Below are positions 15,933 to 23,031 of a stretch of DNA of 26,702 bases, piece after piece. Origin of the DNA: M3007 sp964481485. GTDB lineage: Bacteria > Bacteroidota > Bacteroidia > Chitinophagales > Saprospiraceae. The notes beneath the pieces are model-generated. The model saw only the letters and a list, made by a program, of their open reading frames with translations, did no database searches and was not told where the DNA came from. Numbering within the stretch: position 1 is the stretch's first letter; every line of letters begins with the position of its first letter. The position numbers and the translations under genes were made by a program. The stretch covers positions 1 through 26,702 of the forward strand of contig CAYZVM010000068.1 of the NCBI GenBank assembly GCA_964481485.1. The letters run 5' to 3'.

Positions 15933-16316
15933 TTATTTGACCGTTTTTTTGCCTTTGGCCATCCAGTCGTTCATGCCGCCTGTATAGTCAAAGACTTTTT
16001 TGAACCCGATTTTCACCATTTGCGCGGCGGCACGGGGACTGCGGCCTCCGGCGGCGCAATAAACGATGACGGGCTTTTCTTTGTCCAATTGAGCGATTTG
16101 CGCCTGAAAATCCGGGCTGTTGTAGTTGATGATTTTCGCGCCCTCGATTTTGCCGGTTTGTTTCAATTCTGCGGGCGTACGCAGGTCTACCAACTGTACC
16201 GTTTTGTCGGCTTTGAGCATGGCTTCCGTTTGGGCAGCGTCAAGCACGGTTTGGGCTGGGCTGGGCTGTGTGCAGGCAAACAAGCCAAACAGCAGGGCGA
16301 AAAGCATTTTTTGCAT
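15933..16316 (-). CDS. Exported rhodanese-domain protein, probable lipoprotein
   Basis: The 127-residue product starts with a short signal (MQKMLFALLFGLFAC) in which Cys15 in LFAC fits a lipobox. The rhodanese domain follows: VQLVDLRTPAE, then GAKIINYN, the active-site loop VIVYCAAGGRS with Cys87, and the closing helix KVFDYTGGMNDW. Rhodaneses transfer sulfane sulfur through a cysteine persulfide, with thiosulfate the classical donor. It is the first gene of the eight-gene series, with TsdA starting 3 bases after its stop. I chose the start at 16316 because it creates the signal; the frame runs up to 16415 through the leader hairpin and the -7-like box. Confidence 0.9.
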   Translation of the reverse strand: MQKMLFALLFGLFACTQPSPAQTVLDAAQTEAMLKADKTVQLVDLRTPAELKQTGKIEGAKIINYNSPDFQAQIAQLDKEKPVIVYCAAGGRSPRAAAQMVKIGFKKVFDYTGGMNDWMAKGKKTVK

Positions 16317-16351
16317 AAAAGGTCTCAATTTGATGAATGAAATTTGGTATG

Positions 16352-16375
16352 TGCCGTCGCTATATCTCGACGGCA
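16352..16375 (-). promoter_or_regulatory. Hairpin in the leader of the rhodanese-tsdA operon
   Basis: TGCCGTCG (16352-16359) and CGACGGCA (16368-16375) form a perfect 8-bp stem with an 8-base loop. If transcription starts near 16373, as the upstream boxes suggest, it sits at the extreme 5' end of the mRNA and may stabilise it. Confidence 0.5.
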
Positions 16376-16378
16376 ATA

Positions 16379-16423
16379 CAAAGGTCGGCAATCCGTCATT
16401 TGTGAGACGTGACATTTGTCACA
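16379..16423 (-). promoter_or_regulatory. Candidate CRP/FNR-type operator and -7 box of the sulfur operon
   Basis: GTGA and TCAC, six bases apart at 16409-16422 (CGTGA-CATTTG-TCACA overall, 16408-16423), match the CRP-family consensus TGTGA-N6-TCACA at all but one base. On the minus strand the near-consensus -7 box GACCTTTG lies at 16386-16379. The palindrome centre is then about 42 bases upstream of the predicted start, the class II activator position. Confidence 0.45.
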
Positions 16424-16426
16424 AGC

Positions 16427-16460
16427 AAAAAAAGAGCGGCTGTTTGTGGACAGACGCTCT
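16427..16460 (-). terminator. Intrinsic terminator of dps
   Basis: On the minus strand AGAGCG (16460-16455) plus CTGT (16453-16450) pairs with ACAG and CGCTCT (16443-16440, 16438-16433), with one mismatch and a 6-base loop. It is followed by a T-run at 16432-16427. It separates dps from the sulfur operon. Confidence 0.82.
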
Positions 16461-16505
16461 CGACGAAAACTGTATTCTAAATTATGCTTGTAGATTTTTT
16501 CTAGC

Positions 16506-16973
16506 CTACCTGTTCAAATAAGCCGAATACATCCACACAAGTTTTTCCTGCTCGCGGATGTAGTCGCTCATCAGCGCGTTGGTGCCTTCGTCGCCGGCAT
16601 CGGCGGCGAGATTGAGCAAAGCGCGTTGTTTGACAAGGATGGTTTCAAATGCAGTCAGAATTGCTTTGACGCCCTCGTCGCCTTTCGAGACGTTTTTCAC
16701 ACTTTTCACCGACGCGGTTTTGGCGTAATCGTCGAAAGTGTGCAGCGGGGTGCCGCCAAGAGTCAGGATGCGCTCGGCCACTTCGTCCACTTTGAGCAGC
16801 AGGTTGGTATAGAGTTCTTCAAACTTGAGGTGCAATTCAAAGAATTTTTCGCCCCGTATGTTCCAGTGCAGCCCACGGCTATTTTGGTAAAACATCATGT
16901 AATCGGCGAGCAGGTTGTTGAGCTGCGCTACCAGTTTTGTGGATTTTTTCTTGTCGAGACCAATTGAGTTCAT
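16506..16973 (-). CDS. dps: Dps family ferritin-like DNA-protection protein
   Basis: The 155-residue helical product carries the Dps signature: MMFYQNSRGLHWNIRG (ferroxidase His), then FFELHLKFEELY (conserved Glu/Asp) and KVDEVAERI. Dps forms a dodecamer that oxidises Fe2+ with hydrogen peroxide, stores iron and in many species coats DNA under stress. I used the ATG at 16973 (MNSIGLDKKKS), where homologues begin; the frame extends to 17069 through a poorly conserved stretch. A strong terminator follows, so it is separate from the sulfur operon downstream. No convincing promoter was seen in the A/T-rich region upstream. Confidence 0.94.
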   Translation of the reverse strand: MNSIGLDKKKSTKLVAQLNNLLADYMMFYQNSRGLHWNIRGEKFFELHLKFEELYTNLLLKVDEVAERILTLGGTPLHTFDDYAKTASVKSVKNVSKGDEGVKAILTAFETILVKQRALLNLAADAGDEGTNALMSDYIREQEKLVWMYSAYLNR

Positions 16974-17124
16974 AGTGTTGCGTCGTTTAGAAAGTTGAAA
17001 TGTTTGAGAGGCGTTGAGATGGTTTTTGAAAGAGTAGAGATTTTCTTTTTGCGAAATAAAGTGTGGCAACAGGTTCGAGATTTCGACCTTTCGGCTACGT
17101 TTTTTCCTCGAGTGCCCGACATTT

Positions 17125-17141
17125 CATGTTTGTTAAACATG
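17125..17141. repeat. Small palindrome CATGTTT-GTT-AAACATG
   Basis: Seven-base arms with a 3-base spacer, followed by GAA. The same core (CATGTTT, three bases, AAACATGGAA) recurs in the larger hairpin at 19182-19214, so the two are probably members of one family. Confidence 0.6.
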
Positions 17142-17637
17142 GAACGTCTCCTGTGCAAGTTGGTTATAGGAAACTGACAATTTGGGTAATATGGATGATT
17201 CCATCTTCGCCGCCTTTCCCGATGGTTTCGGGATTGGCGAGCCTCGTGCACGGCTGCGTGCGGCACAAGAACTGCACATTGGAAAGTCTCAGCCAGCCTC
17301 GCGAGCTGTACTCGGCGGGCAAGAAGAACAGTTTTCTGCAGCAGACGAAGCGCTGGATGGGCAACAAGTGGGTGGACTGGGAGATATTGTGGCGGCCACG
17401 GCCTTCATCTTCACCTACTGCATGGGATGCTTCATCAAATCCAACATCCCTGTTGCTATGCTTGAAACCTTTGTCAGAAAGGACTAAGTGAAAAGTATGG
17501 GCTTCATCGCCATCGCACAAAAGTGCTGGGACAAGACTTTTAGCAGCGCTCTACTTTTCTTTTCCGACTTGGCAAAGAACATTCGGCCGGTTTTTTAATT
17601 GACTAAATGTGTACCCACCGAAATATCCGGTTTCACA

Positions 17638-17670
17638 TTTTGCGGTTCTGCGGTCTTAAATTTTGCGGTT
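17638..17670. repeat. Two direct copies of TTTTGCGGTT
   Basis: Copies lie at 17638-17647 and 17661-17670, with a third partial TGCGGT between them. On the minus strand this is AACCGCAAAA repeated downstream of upp; no stem typical of a terminator is formed. Confidence 0.5.
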
Positions 17671-17678
17671 AAAAATCT

Positions 17679-18323
17679 TTATTTCTTCTCTCCATACGCC
17701 AAATCGCCCGCATCGCCCAGCCCCGGCACGATGTACGATTTGGCGGTCAATTCCTCGTCAATGGCGCCCGCCCAAATGCGGGCAACCGGGTAGCGGCGGC
17801 GCACGGCATCCAGTCCCGCGACACTGGCGATGACCGTGACGACGTGAATAGCGGCAGGTGTTCCAAATAGCAAAAGTTGGTGCAGCGCCACATTCACCGA
17901 GGCACCGGAGGCCAGCATAGGGTCGCACAGGATGAGGGTACAGCCGTTGAGGTCGGGGGTGCTGATGTAGTCAAGTTGTATTTCAAAAGAGCCGTCTTTG
18001 TGGTGGCGACGATAAGCCGAAATGAAAGCGTTGTCGGCTTGGTCAAAATAGTTGAGCAAGCCTTGGTGGAGCGGCAGCCCCGCCCGCAGCACGGTGGCCA
18101 GCACAATCCGTTGTGCGGGCAACATGATGGGCGCGACACCGAGCGGCGTTTCCACTTCAAACAATTCATACTCAAGCGTCTGGGAAATTTCGTAGGCCAT
18201 CACCTCGCCTACCCGTTCGAGGTTGCGGCGGAACCGGAAGCGGTCTTTTTGAATTTCCGTGTTGCGCAATTCGGCGATGAACTGGTTGGCAATGGAGTTT
18301 TTTTCGGCGAGATTGAATATCAT
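17679..18323 (-). CDS. upp: Uracil phosphoribosyltransferase
   Basis: The 214-residue enzyme converts uracil and PRPP to UMP in pyrimidine salvage. Visible family motifs are LATVLRAGLPLHQGL, then LILCDPMLASGASV (PRPP loop; the common form is DPMLATGGS) and GAIDEELTAKSYIVPGLGDAGD (uracil-binding end). The Thr to Ser and Gly to Ala changes in the PRPP loop are conservative. The start at 18323 gives MIFNLAEKNS; the longer frame to 18404 enters the shared intergenic region. It diverges from recO across 123 bases that contain a TTTTTC-GAAAAA hairpin near 18358-18373. A TACCTTTC sequence at 18355-18348 is one mismatch from the -7 consensus. Confidence 0.93.
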   Translation of the reverse strand: MIFNLAEKNSIANQFIAELRNTEIQKDRFRFRRNLERVGEVMAYEISQTLEYELFEVETPLGVAPIMLPAQRIVLATVLRAGLPLHQGLLNYFDQADNAFISAYRRHHKDGSFEIQLDYISTPDLNGCTLILCDPMLASGASVNVALHQLLLFGTPAAIHVVTVIASVAGLDAVRRRYPVARIWAGAIDEELTAKSYIVPGLGDAGDLAYGEKK

Positions 18324-18446
18324 GACGTGGCAGGTTTTTTTACAGCGGAAAGGTAGGTTTTTCGTTTGAAAAACGAGAAATGACACTTTTCCTGAAATTG
18401 TCACTTCGCAGCGCGTATTTTTCGCATTGAAACTTATCCATCCGAT

Positions 18447-19175
18447 ATGATGCTAAAAACGCGCGGTATCGTCTTTCGCACGGTGAAATATGGCGAGACG
18501 AGTGTCATCGCCGACATTTTCACCGAAGAAAAAGGGCTGCACACCTTCATCGCCGGGAGTGTGCGTACCGCCAAAGCGCGGATGCCGTACAGCCTTTTCC
18601 AGCCCATGATGGCGGTGGATATGGTGAGCTATTTTCGGGATGACGCTGGCGCGCTCAACCGCTTGAAAGAACTCCGCGCCGCCGAAGTTTGGAGCCATAT
18701 TCCGTTCGATATTCGGTATGGGGCGGTTGCGTTGTTCATAGCAGAAATATGTCGAAAAAGCATCCAAGAGGCAGAAGAGAACCGCGAGTTGTTCGATTTT
18801 TTGTTGGGAAACTTGCGCTGGCTCGACACTACGCCGCACCCGATTGCCAACCTGCATTTGCACTTCCTGCTGGCATTGTCCGGCTTCCTCGGCTTTCAGC
18901 CGCAAACGGATTTTCCCGAAAACACCGAGCTGTTTTTCGACTTGAAAGAAGGCATATTCCACCCGGTGCCGCCCCTCCAACCACTTTATCTGGAGCCGGA
19001 GCAAACCGCCCAACTCATCGCGCTGCTCCACACTCCACTCGAACGGTGCCATGAGGTGATATTGAACCGTGCAGAACGCAAATCGCTGTTGCAGAAGTTA
19101 TTGCAGTTTTATCAACTCCATGTTCCAGGGTTTTCAGAGATAAATACGCCGGAGATTTTAGAGATGGTGATGTGA
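18447..19175 (+). CDS. recO: DNA repair protein RecO
   Basis: The 242-residue product shows the RecO N-terminal OB-fold pattern (KTRGIVFRTVKYGETSVIAD, then IFTEEKGLHTFIAGSVR and LFQPMMAVDMV). This is followed by the helical C-terminal region with LHLHFLLALSGFLGFQPQ. RecO works with RecR to load RecA onto SSB-coated single-stranded DNA in gap repair. The length is normal for the family. The zinc-finger cysteines seen in some RecO proteins are absent, as is common. Two ATG codons in tandem occur at 18447 and 18450; either could be used. A perfect 15-bp hairpin begins 7 bases after the stop. Confidence 0.93.
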   Translation: MMLKTRGIVFRTVKYGETSVIADIFTEEKGLHTFIAGSVRTAKARMPYSLFQPMMAVDMVSYFRDDAGALNRLKELRAAEVWSHIPFDIRYGAVALFIAEICRKSIQEAEENRELFDFLLGNLRWLDTTPHPIANLHLHFLLALSGFLGFQPQTDFPENTELFFDLKEGIFHPVPPLQPLYLEPEQTAQLIALLHTPLERCHEVILNRAERKSLLQKLLQFYQLHVPGFSEINTPEILEMVM

Positions 19176-19181
19176 TGCCGG

Positions 19182-19214
19182 AGATATTCCATGTTTTTGA
19201 AACATGGAATATCT
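19182..19214. repeat. Perfect 15-bp hairpin with 3-base loop between recO and the DUF2721 gene
   Basis: Arms 19182-19196 and 19200-19214 are exact complements (AGATATTCCATGTTT on the left) around TTG. It lies between two convergent genes, where a bidirectional terminator would be placed, but no T-run follows on either strand. The core is shared with 17125-17141. Confidence 0.8.
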
Positions 19215-19236
19215 GGCAGGTGAATGGGCAGCAGTG

Positions 19237-19635
19237 TCACGATTCCTTTTCCTCCAAATCTTTCAGCAAAACACGCAGCGCGCCCGCCGAAAGAAAAATT
19301 TCCATCAGGCTGATAACCAAGGAGGCCATCATCATGAGGAGACTGAGCGCAAAAAGGATTTTGGCCCATACTTGCCAGCCCTCGTACACAAAAAACATGG
19401 TGACCACGCACAACAAAATGCTGCCCACGCCGAACACCTGCATCCAACGGATGAGCCACAACCGCCGCCGCAGACTGTGTATCTGGCTGAGCAGCGCGAC
19501 GTGCTTTTTTTCCTCGTAGTCGGAGTAGAGTTTGCGAATCAGGTTGGCTATCGCCAAAAACTTGTTCGTGTACGCGATGAGCAGCAACGACACAGCGGGA
19601 AAAAGCAGGGCGGGAGTTTGGATGGTAAGTTCCAT
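19237..19635 (-). CDS. DUF2721 family membrane protein
   Basis: The 132-residue product begins MELTIQTPALLFPAVSLLLI, then AYTNKFLAIANLIR, which matches the opening of the DUF2721 family. A charged stretch with HSLRRRLWLIRWMQ follows, and then two more hydrophobic helices (VGSILLCVVTMFFV and LFALSLLMMMASLVISL). Three membrane helices are predicted by eye. Function is unknown. I chose the ATG at 19635 because the family starts there; the extension to 19695 encodes a Lys/Phe-rich tract over T-rich DNA. It converges on recO. Confidence 0.85.
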   Translation of the reverse strand: MELTIQTPALLFPAVSLLLIAYTNKFLAIANLIRKLYSDYEEKKHVALLSQIHSLRRRLWLIRWMQVFGVGSILLCVVTMFFVYEGWQVWAKILFALSLLMMMASLVISLMEIFLSAGALRVLLKDLEEKES

Positions 19636-19757
19636 GTGCGAGGAGTGAGCGGTGAAGCACGAGGCTTTTTTTTTGTGCAAAAATCTGTTTTTCAAAACAA
19701 AAAATCTTACTGCATATAGGGGGGAAGGGACGGTACCTGCCCGCGCGATGCCGAAAC

Positions 19758-19839
19758 AGTTGCATTTGCAACTTGAATCGCTTCCCTATGTTCGCCCACA
19801 TAAACCTTAAATCTGTTGCATTCGAGACTTGATTTCGCT
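19758..19839. repeat. Palindrome AGTTGCA-TT-TGCAACT and an imperfect direct copy
   Basis: The palindrome occupies 19758-19773. The segment 19759-19782 recurs imperfectly at 19815-19839 (GTTGCATT, then ACTTGA, then TCGCT shared), 56 bases further on. Confidence 0.5.
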
Positions 19840-19966
19840 AACAGCGTTGCTGTTTCTATCAAAAAAATAAATTTAAAACAACTTTAATGCTCTGTGAACT
19901 AAGTTTTTAAACACACATAACGGAGGCCTGCCGGGAGGCGGTTCGGCAAGGTGTGACGGTGCAAGA

Positions 19967-20158
19967 TTGAGCCGATGCTATCGTCACTCGCCCAGGGTTG
20001 GAATTGGTGTTGGTATAGGTTCTCCCGAACAGGCACGCCTGGTGGCAGAAGAGGCGACAATCGGCTCGGCGCTCATTCAAGCGCAGCGCGAGGGGCAGCT
20101 GGAGGCCTATTTGGAGAAACTTAAAATTGTGTTCGCGGCGGCAACCGAGCATGTGTGA
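19967..20158 (+). pseudogene. Fragment resembling the C-terminus of tryptophan synthase alpha (trpA)
   Basis: A short frame reads VGIGVGIGSPEQARLVAEEA, then TIGSALIQAQREGQLEAYLEKL. TrpA ends with a phosphate-binding strand of the form VGFGISTPEQAxxVA, then ADGVVVGSALV and LExFxxxLK. The match includes PEQAR, VAE, GSALI and the final helix, but several residues before GSA are missing, and nothing TrpA-like can be followed upstream because stop codons appear in all frames near 19915-19980. I therefore call it a decayed remnant, not a working gene. Its position next to an aromatic amino acid gene supports this. A short free-standing protein is an alternative. Confidence 0.45.
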
Positions 20159-20232
20159 ATTTTGTTTTCAAAAAAAATTGAAAGTTGAATCAACACCAAA
20201 AAACTCAACCCGAAAACTTCAAATCACTTTTC

Positions 20233-21342
20233 ATGCAATTCCAACCTATTTTCAATAAAAAAAGCCCCATTCTCATCGCTGGCCCCTGCTCCGCAGAAAC
20301 GGAAGAACAGGTGCTGGCAACGGCACACGGCCTTGTCAATCAAAACATTGACCTCTTCCGCGCCGGTATCTGGAAACCCCGCACGCGCCCCGGCGCATTC
20401 GAGGGCATCGGCGCCCCCGGATTGAAATGGCTCCGTCGCGTGAAGGAAGAAACGGGTCTGCGCATCACCACCGAGGTCGCCAACGCGCAGCACGTTTATG
20501 AATGCTTGAAATATGGCGTGGACGTGCTTTGGATTGGCGCGCGCACGACGGTCAATCCATTTTCTGTGCAAGAAATCGCCGATGCGCTGGAAGGCACGAA
20601 TATCCCGGTCATCGTGAAAAACCCCGTGAACCCCGACTACAAACTTTGGGTCGGCGCAATTGAAAGACTGCACAAAGCCGGTTTGCGGCGCATCGCGGCT
20701 ATTCACCGGGGTTTTTCAACCTATGGCGACTCGAAATACCGCAATGTGCCGCGTTGGCAAATGGCGATTGACCTGATGCAGGAATTCCCCGACATAGAGG
20801 TGATTTGCGACATCTCGCACATCTGCGGGCGGCGCGATATTTTGGCAGAAACGGCTCAAAAAGCATACGACCTCAACTTCAACGGCCTCATGGTGGAGGT
20901 GCACCCCACACCCGATACAGCTTGGAGCGATGCTTCACAGCAAATAACGCCGGAGCAATTCGGCGATATGATTCGCAGCCTCGTCCGCCGGGCGGTGACG
21001 ACGGATGACCCTGATTATCACTTCAAAATCGAAAATTTCCGCCAACAGATTGACGAACTGGACGAGGAGATAATTCATCTCATTGCACAACGGATGCACC
21101 TCGTGCGCGAAATCGGCTATGTCAAAAAAGACAAGAACGTCGCCATTCTTCAACCCGAACGCTGGCGGGCATTGGCTGAAGCGTGCCGCCGCCGGGCGGA
21201 CAAAAACGAACTGAGCCGGGGGTTCACAAGTCTTTTTTTAGAGGCCATTCATCAGGAGGGTATCGAGCAGCAGGAGCGGGTAATGAATGATGGGATGTCA
21301 ACCGGCGCGATTGTTTCAGACAATATATGGATGGCCGAATGA
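20233..21342 (+). CDS. Bifunctional DAHP synthase / chorismate mutase
   Basis: The 369-residue fusion catalyses the first step of aromatic biosynthesis (PEP plus erythrose 4-phosphate to DAHP) and chorismate to prephenate. The synthase domain shows GPCSAE (residues 17-22), LFRAGIWKPRTRPGAFEG, WIGARTT, VIVKNPVNPD, IHRGFSTYG and DISHICGRR, as in the KDO8PS-like DAHP synthases of Bacteroidota. The mutase domain covers about 262-369, with RQQIDELDEEIIHLIAQRM and REIGYVKK. The mutase domain may act as the feedback sensor for the synthase; this is known for some fusions. I used the ATG at 20233, where homologues begin; a TTG at 20185 would add 16 weakly conserved residues. Confidence 0.94.
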   Translation: MQFQPIFNKKSPILIAGPCSAETEEQVLATAHGLVNQNIDLFRAGIWKPRTRPGAFEGIGAPGLKWLRRVKEETGLRITTEVANAQHVYECLKYGVDVLWIGARTTVNPFSVQEIADALEGTNIPVIVKNPVNPDYKLWVGAIERLHKAGLRRIAAIHRGFSTYGDSKYRNVPRWQMAIDLMQEFPDIEVICDISHICGRRDILAETAQKAYDLNFNGLMVEVHPTPDTAWSDASQQITPEQFGDMIRSLVRRAVTTDDPDYHFKIENFRQQIDELDEEIIHLIAQRMHLVREIGYVKKDKNVAILQPERWRALAEACRRRADKNELSRGFTSLFLEAIHQEGIEQQERVMNDGMSTGAIVSDNIWMAE

Positions 21343-21347
21343 TTTGC

Positions 21348-22949
21348 TTACACCTCCACATCCAACATCCTGCCCACCGCCCGCGCCACATTTTGCCCAT
21401 CCATCGCCGCCGAAATAATGCCACCTGCGTAGCCCGCGCCTTCTCCGCTGGGGAACAATCCCGATACTTCGGGGTGCATCAGCGTGGCAGGGTCGCGGGG
21501 AATCCGCACCGGGGCGCTGGTGCGGCTTTCGGTCGCTACCACGTTGGCTTCGGCGGTGTAAAAACCGCGCATCGTTTTTCCAAACTGAGCAAGCCCGTCG
21601 CGCAATCGTTTGTAAATGAACGGTGGAAGCAACTCGAACAGGGGTGCCGGATACAGGCCGGGGATGTAGGAAGAAGTTGGCAAATCCGCCGACATTTTTC
21701 CCTGAATGAAATCGGGCAATCGAAGCGCCGGGCCTTTCTGGCTGCCGTCGCCCGCGCGGAAAAGCCGTTGCTCCACCTCTGCTTGGAATTCCAACGCCGC
21801 GAAAACGCCGTGTTTCGCCCAAGGCGCGAGGTCTTCGGGTTCCACGGACGTGACCATGCCCGAATTGGCAAAAGGCGAATCGCGGCGGCTCATGCTCATG
21901 CCGTTCATCACGATTTCACCGGGCGCAGTGGCTGCCGGCACAATTAGCCCGCCGGGACACATGCAGAAGGAAAATACACCGCGCCCCTGCACTTGGCACA
22001 CGAGACTGTAACTCGCCGCTGGCAGGTGTTCATCTCGTTGATTTTGTTTGTATTGGATGCCGTCTATGAGCGGTTGCGGATGCTCCACACGGACGCCGAG
22101 GGCAAAAGGTTTGGCCTCAATGCGAATGTCTTTTGAGTGCAGCAGCCGGTAAATATCGCGGGCAGAATGGCCGGTGGCGAGGATGACAGCATCGGCAAGC
22201 CACTCCGTTGTTAGTTGTTGATTGTTAATTGTTTGTTCCTCTACTGTTTCCGTGACAACGCCGAGGATTCGCCCATTTTTCAAAATAAAATCGGTGACAC
22301 ATTGGCCAAAATGAACTTCACCGCCGTACTGCACAATTGTTTCGCGGATGTTCTGCACCACGCCGGGCAGTTTGTTGGAGCCGATGTGCGGGTGGGCTTC
22401 CGACAAGATATCGGATTTGGCACCGTGTTCTACCAACAGTTTCAAGGCTTTGTACACGTCGCCGCGCTTGACGGAGCGGGTGTAAAGTTTACCGTCTGAA
22501 TAGGTGCCTGCGCCGCCTTCGCCGAAGCAATAGTTGGAATGTGGGTTGACTTCGCCAAACTGTTGGATGGCGCGCAAATCGCGCCGTCGCGATTGGGTGT
22601 CCTTGCCCCGGTCGAGCACAATCGGCTGAATACCAAGTTCTATGAGTTCCAGCGCGGCGAAATATCCTGCTGGTCCCGCACCGACGATGATGGCTTTTTT
22701 TCTACCGTCCACTGGCTTGAAACCTGCGAGGATAGCGGGTTCGGGCGTAAAAATTTCATTTTGCCGATACACCTCCGCACGCACCCGGAACACGGGCTGG
22801 CGCGAGCGGGCATCGAGCGATGATTTCAGGATTTCGAGGTGGGAAATCTGGTCGGGGCGGAGGCCCGTTTGCGACGCGGCTTTTTGCCGGAGGCGGGCCT
22901 CGTCGTGGCGTTCGCCAGGCAAGAGTACAAGTTCGACTAAGAGTGGCAT
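21348..22949 (-). CDS. FAD-dependent oxidoreductase (COG2509-type, NAD(P)/FAD dehydrogenase)
   Basis: The 533-residue protein has a small N-terminal domain (1-80), then an FAD-binding Rossmann motif IVGAGPAGYFAALE (about 88-101) with VLDRG ending the second strand. It continues with GEGGAGTYSDGKLYTR, ILATGHSARDIY, FCMCPGGLIVPAAT and a closing FAD motif (LFPSGEGAGYAGGI). These are the hallmarks of the COG2509 family of uncharacterised flavoproteins. Residues about 235-250 (EEQTINNQQLTTEW) are encoded by a low-complexity tract, an apparent in-frame insertion in a loop. It converges on the DAHP synthase-chorismate mutase gene with a 5-base gap. The substrate is unknown. Confidence 0.9.
   Translation of the reverse strand: MPLLVELVLLPGERHDEARLRQKAASQTGLRPDQISHLEILKSSLDARSRQPVFRVRAEVYRQNEIFTPEPAILAGFKPVDGRKKAIIVGAGPAGYFAALELIELGIQPIVLDRGKDTQSRRRDLRAIQQFGEVNPHSNYCFGEGGAGTYSDGKLYTRSVKRGDVYKALKLLVEHGAKSDILSEAHPHIGSNKLPGVVQNIRETIVQYGGEVHFGQCVTDFILKNGRILGVVTETVEEQTINNQQLTTEWLADAVILATGHSARDIYRLLHSKDIRIEAKPFALGVRVEHPQPLIDGIQYKQNQRDEHLPAASYSLVCQVQGRGVFSFCMCPGGLIVPAATAPGEIVMNGMSMSRRDSPFANSGMVTSVEPEDLAPWAKHGVFAALEFQAEVEQRLFRAGDGSQKGPALRLPDFIQGKMSADLPTSSYIPGLYPAPLFELLPPFIYKRLRDGLAQFGKTMRGFYTAEANVVATESRTSAPVRIPRDPATLMHPEVSGLFPSGEGAGYAGGIISAAMDGQNVARAVGRMLDVEV
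22207..22237. repeat. Low-complexity insertion in the FAD protein gene
   Basis: GTTGTTAGTTGTTG (22207-22220) followed by ATTGTTAATTGTTTGTT; the first 14 bases are identical to 14691-14704. It is in frame and encodes TINNQQLTT on the minus strand. Confidence 0.65.
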
Positions 22950-23031
22950 GGTGTATCGTGTCCCGTTTTTATCGGGAAAACAATTTGTGACTTACACAAT
23001 GTGTGATTGCTCAGTGTCAGAGCGGCATCCG

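Larger units (their letters stand above)
16974..17678. other. 705-base region without an assigned gene
   Basis: This holds the dps leader side, the palindrome at 17125-17141, and 17182-17487. Both a plus-strand frame (about 100 codons, from MGNMDDSIF to VRKD) and its antisense are open there, but neither resembles a protein I know and the competing frames are equally plausible. The base composition there is more GC-rich than the flanks, so decayed coding sequence is possible. The right end carries TTTTGCGGTT repeats. Confidence 0.4.
19636..20232. other. 597-base region with repeats and a TrpA-like remnant
   Basis: No intact gene was recognised. It contains a 16-base palindrome and an imperfect direct repeat (19758-19839), A/T-rich DNA at 19857-19915, and a TrpA-like fragment (to 20158) that ends shortly before the DAHP synthase gene. 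Confidence 0.6.

Noticed and set aside
17070..17092. GGTTCGA sequence resembling a tRNA T-loop
   Set aside because: The flanking bases do not form a T-stem, and no acceptor or anticodon arm can be drawn.
17278..17300. GGAAAGTCT resembling the conserved start of RNase P RNA
   Set aside because: The full GAGGAAAGTCC motif and the paired 3' elements are missing.
22961..22977. TCCCG-CGGGA hairpin
   Set aside because: Only five pairs and no T-run on either side; too weak for a terminator, so only mentioned with the neighbouring gene.
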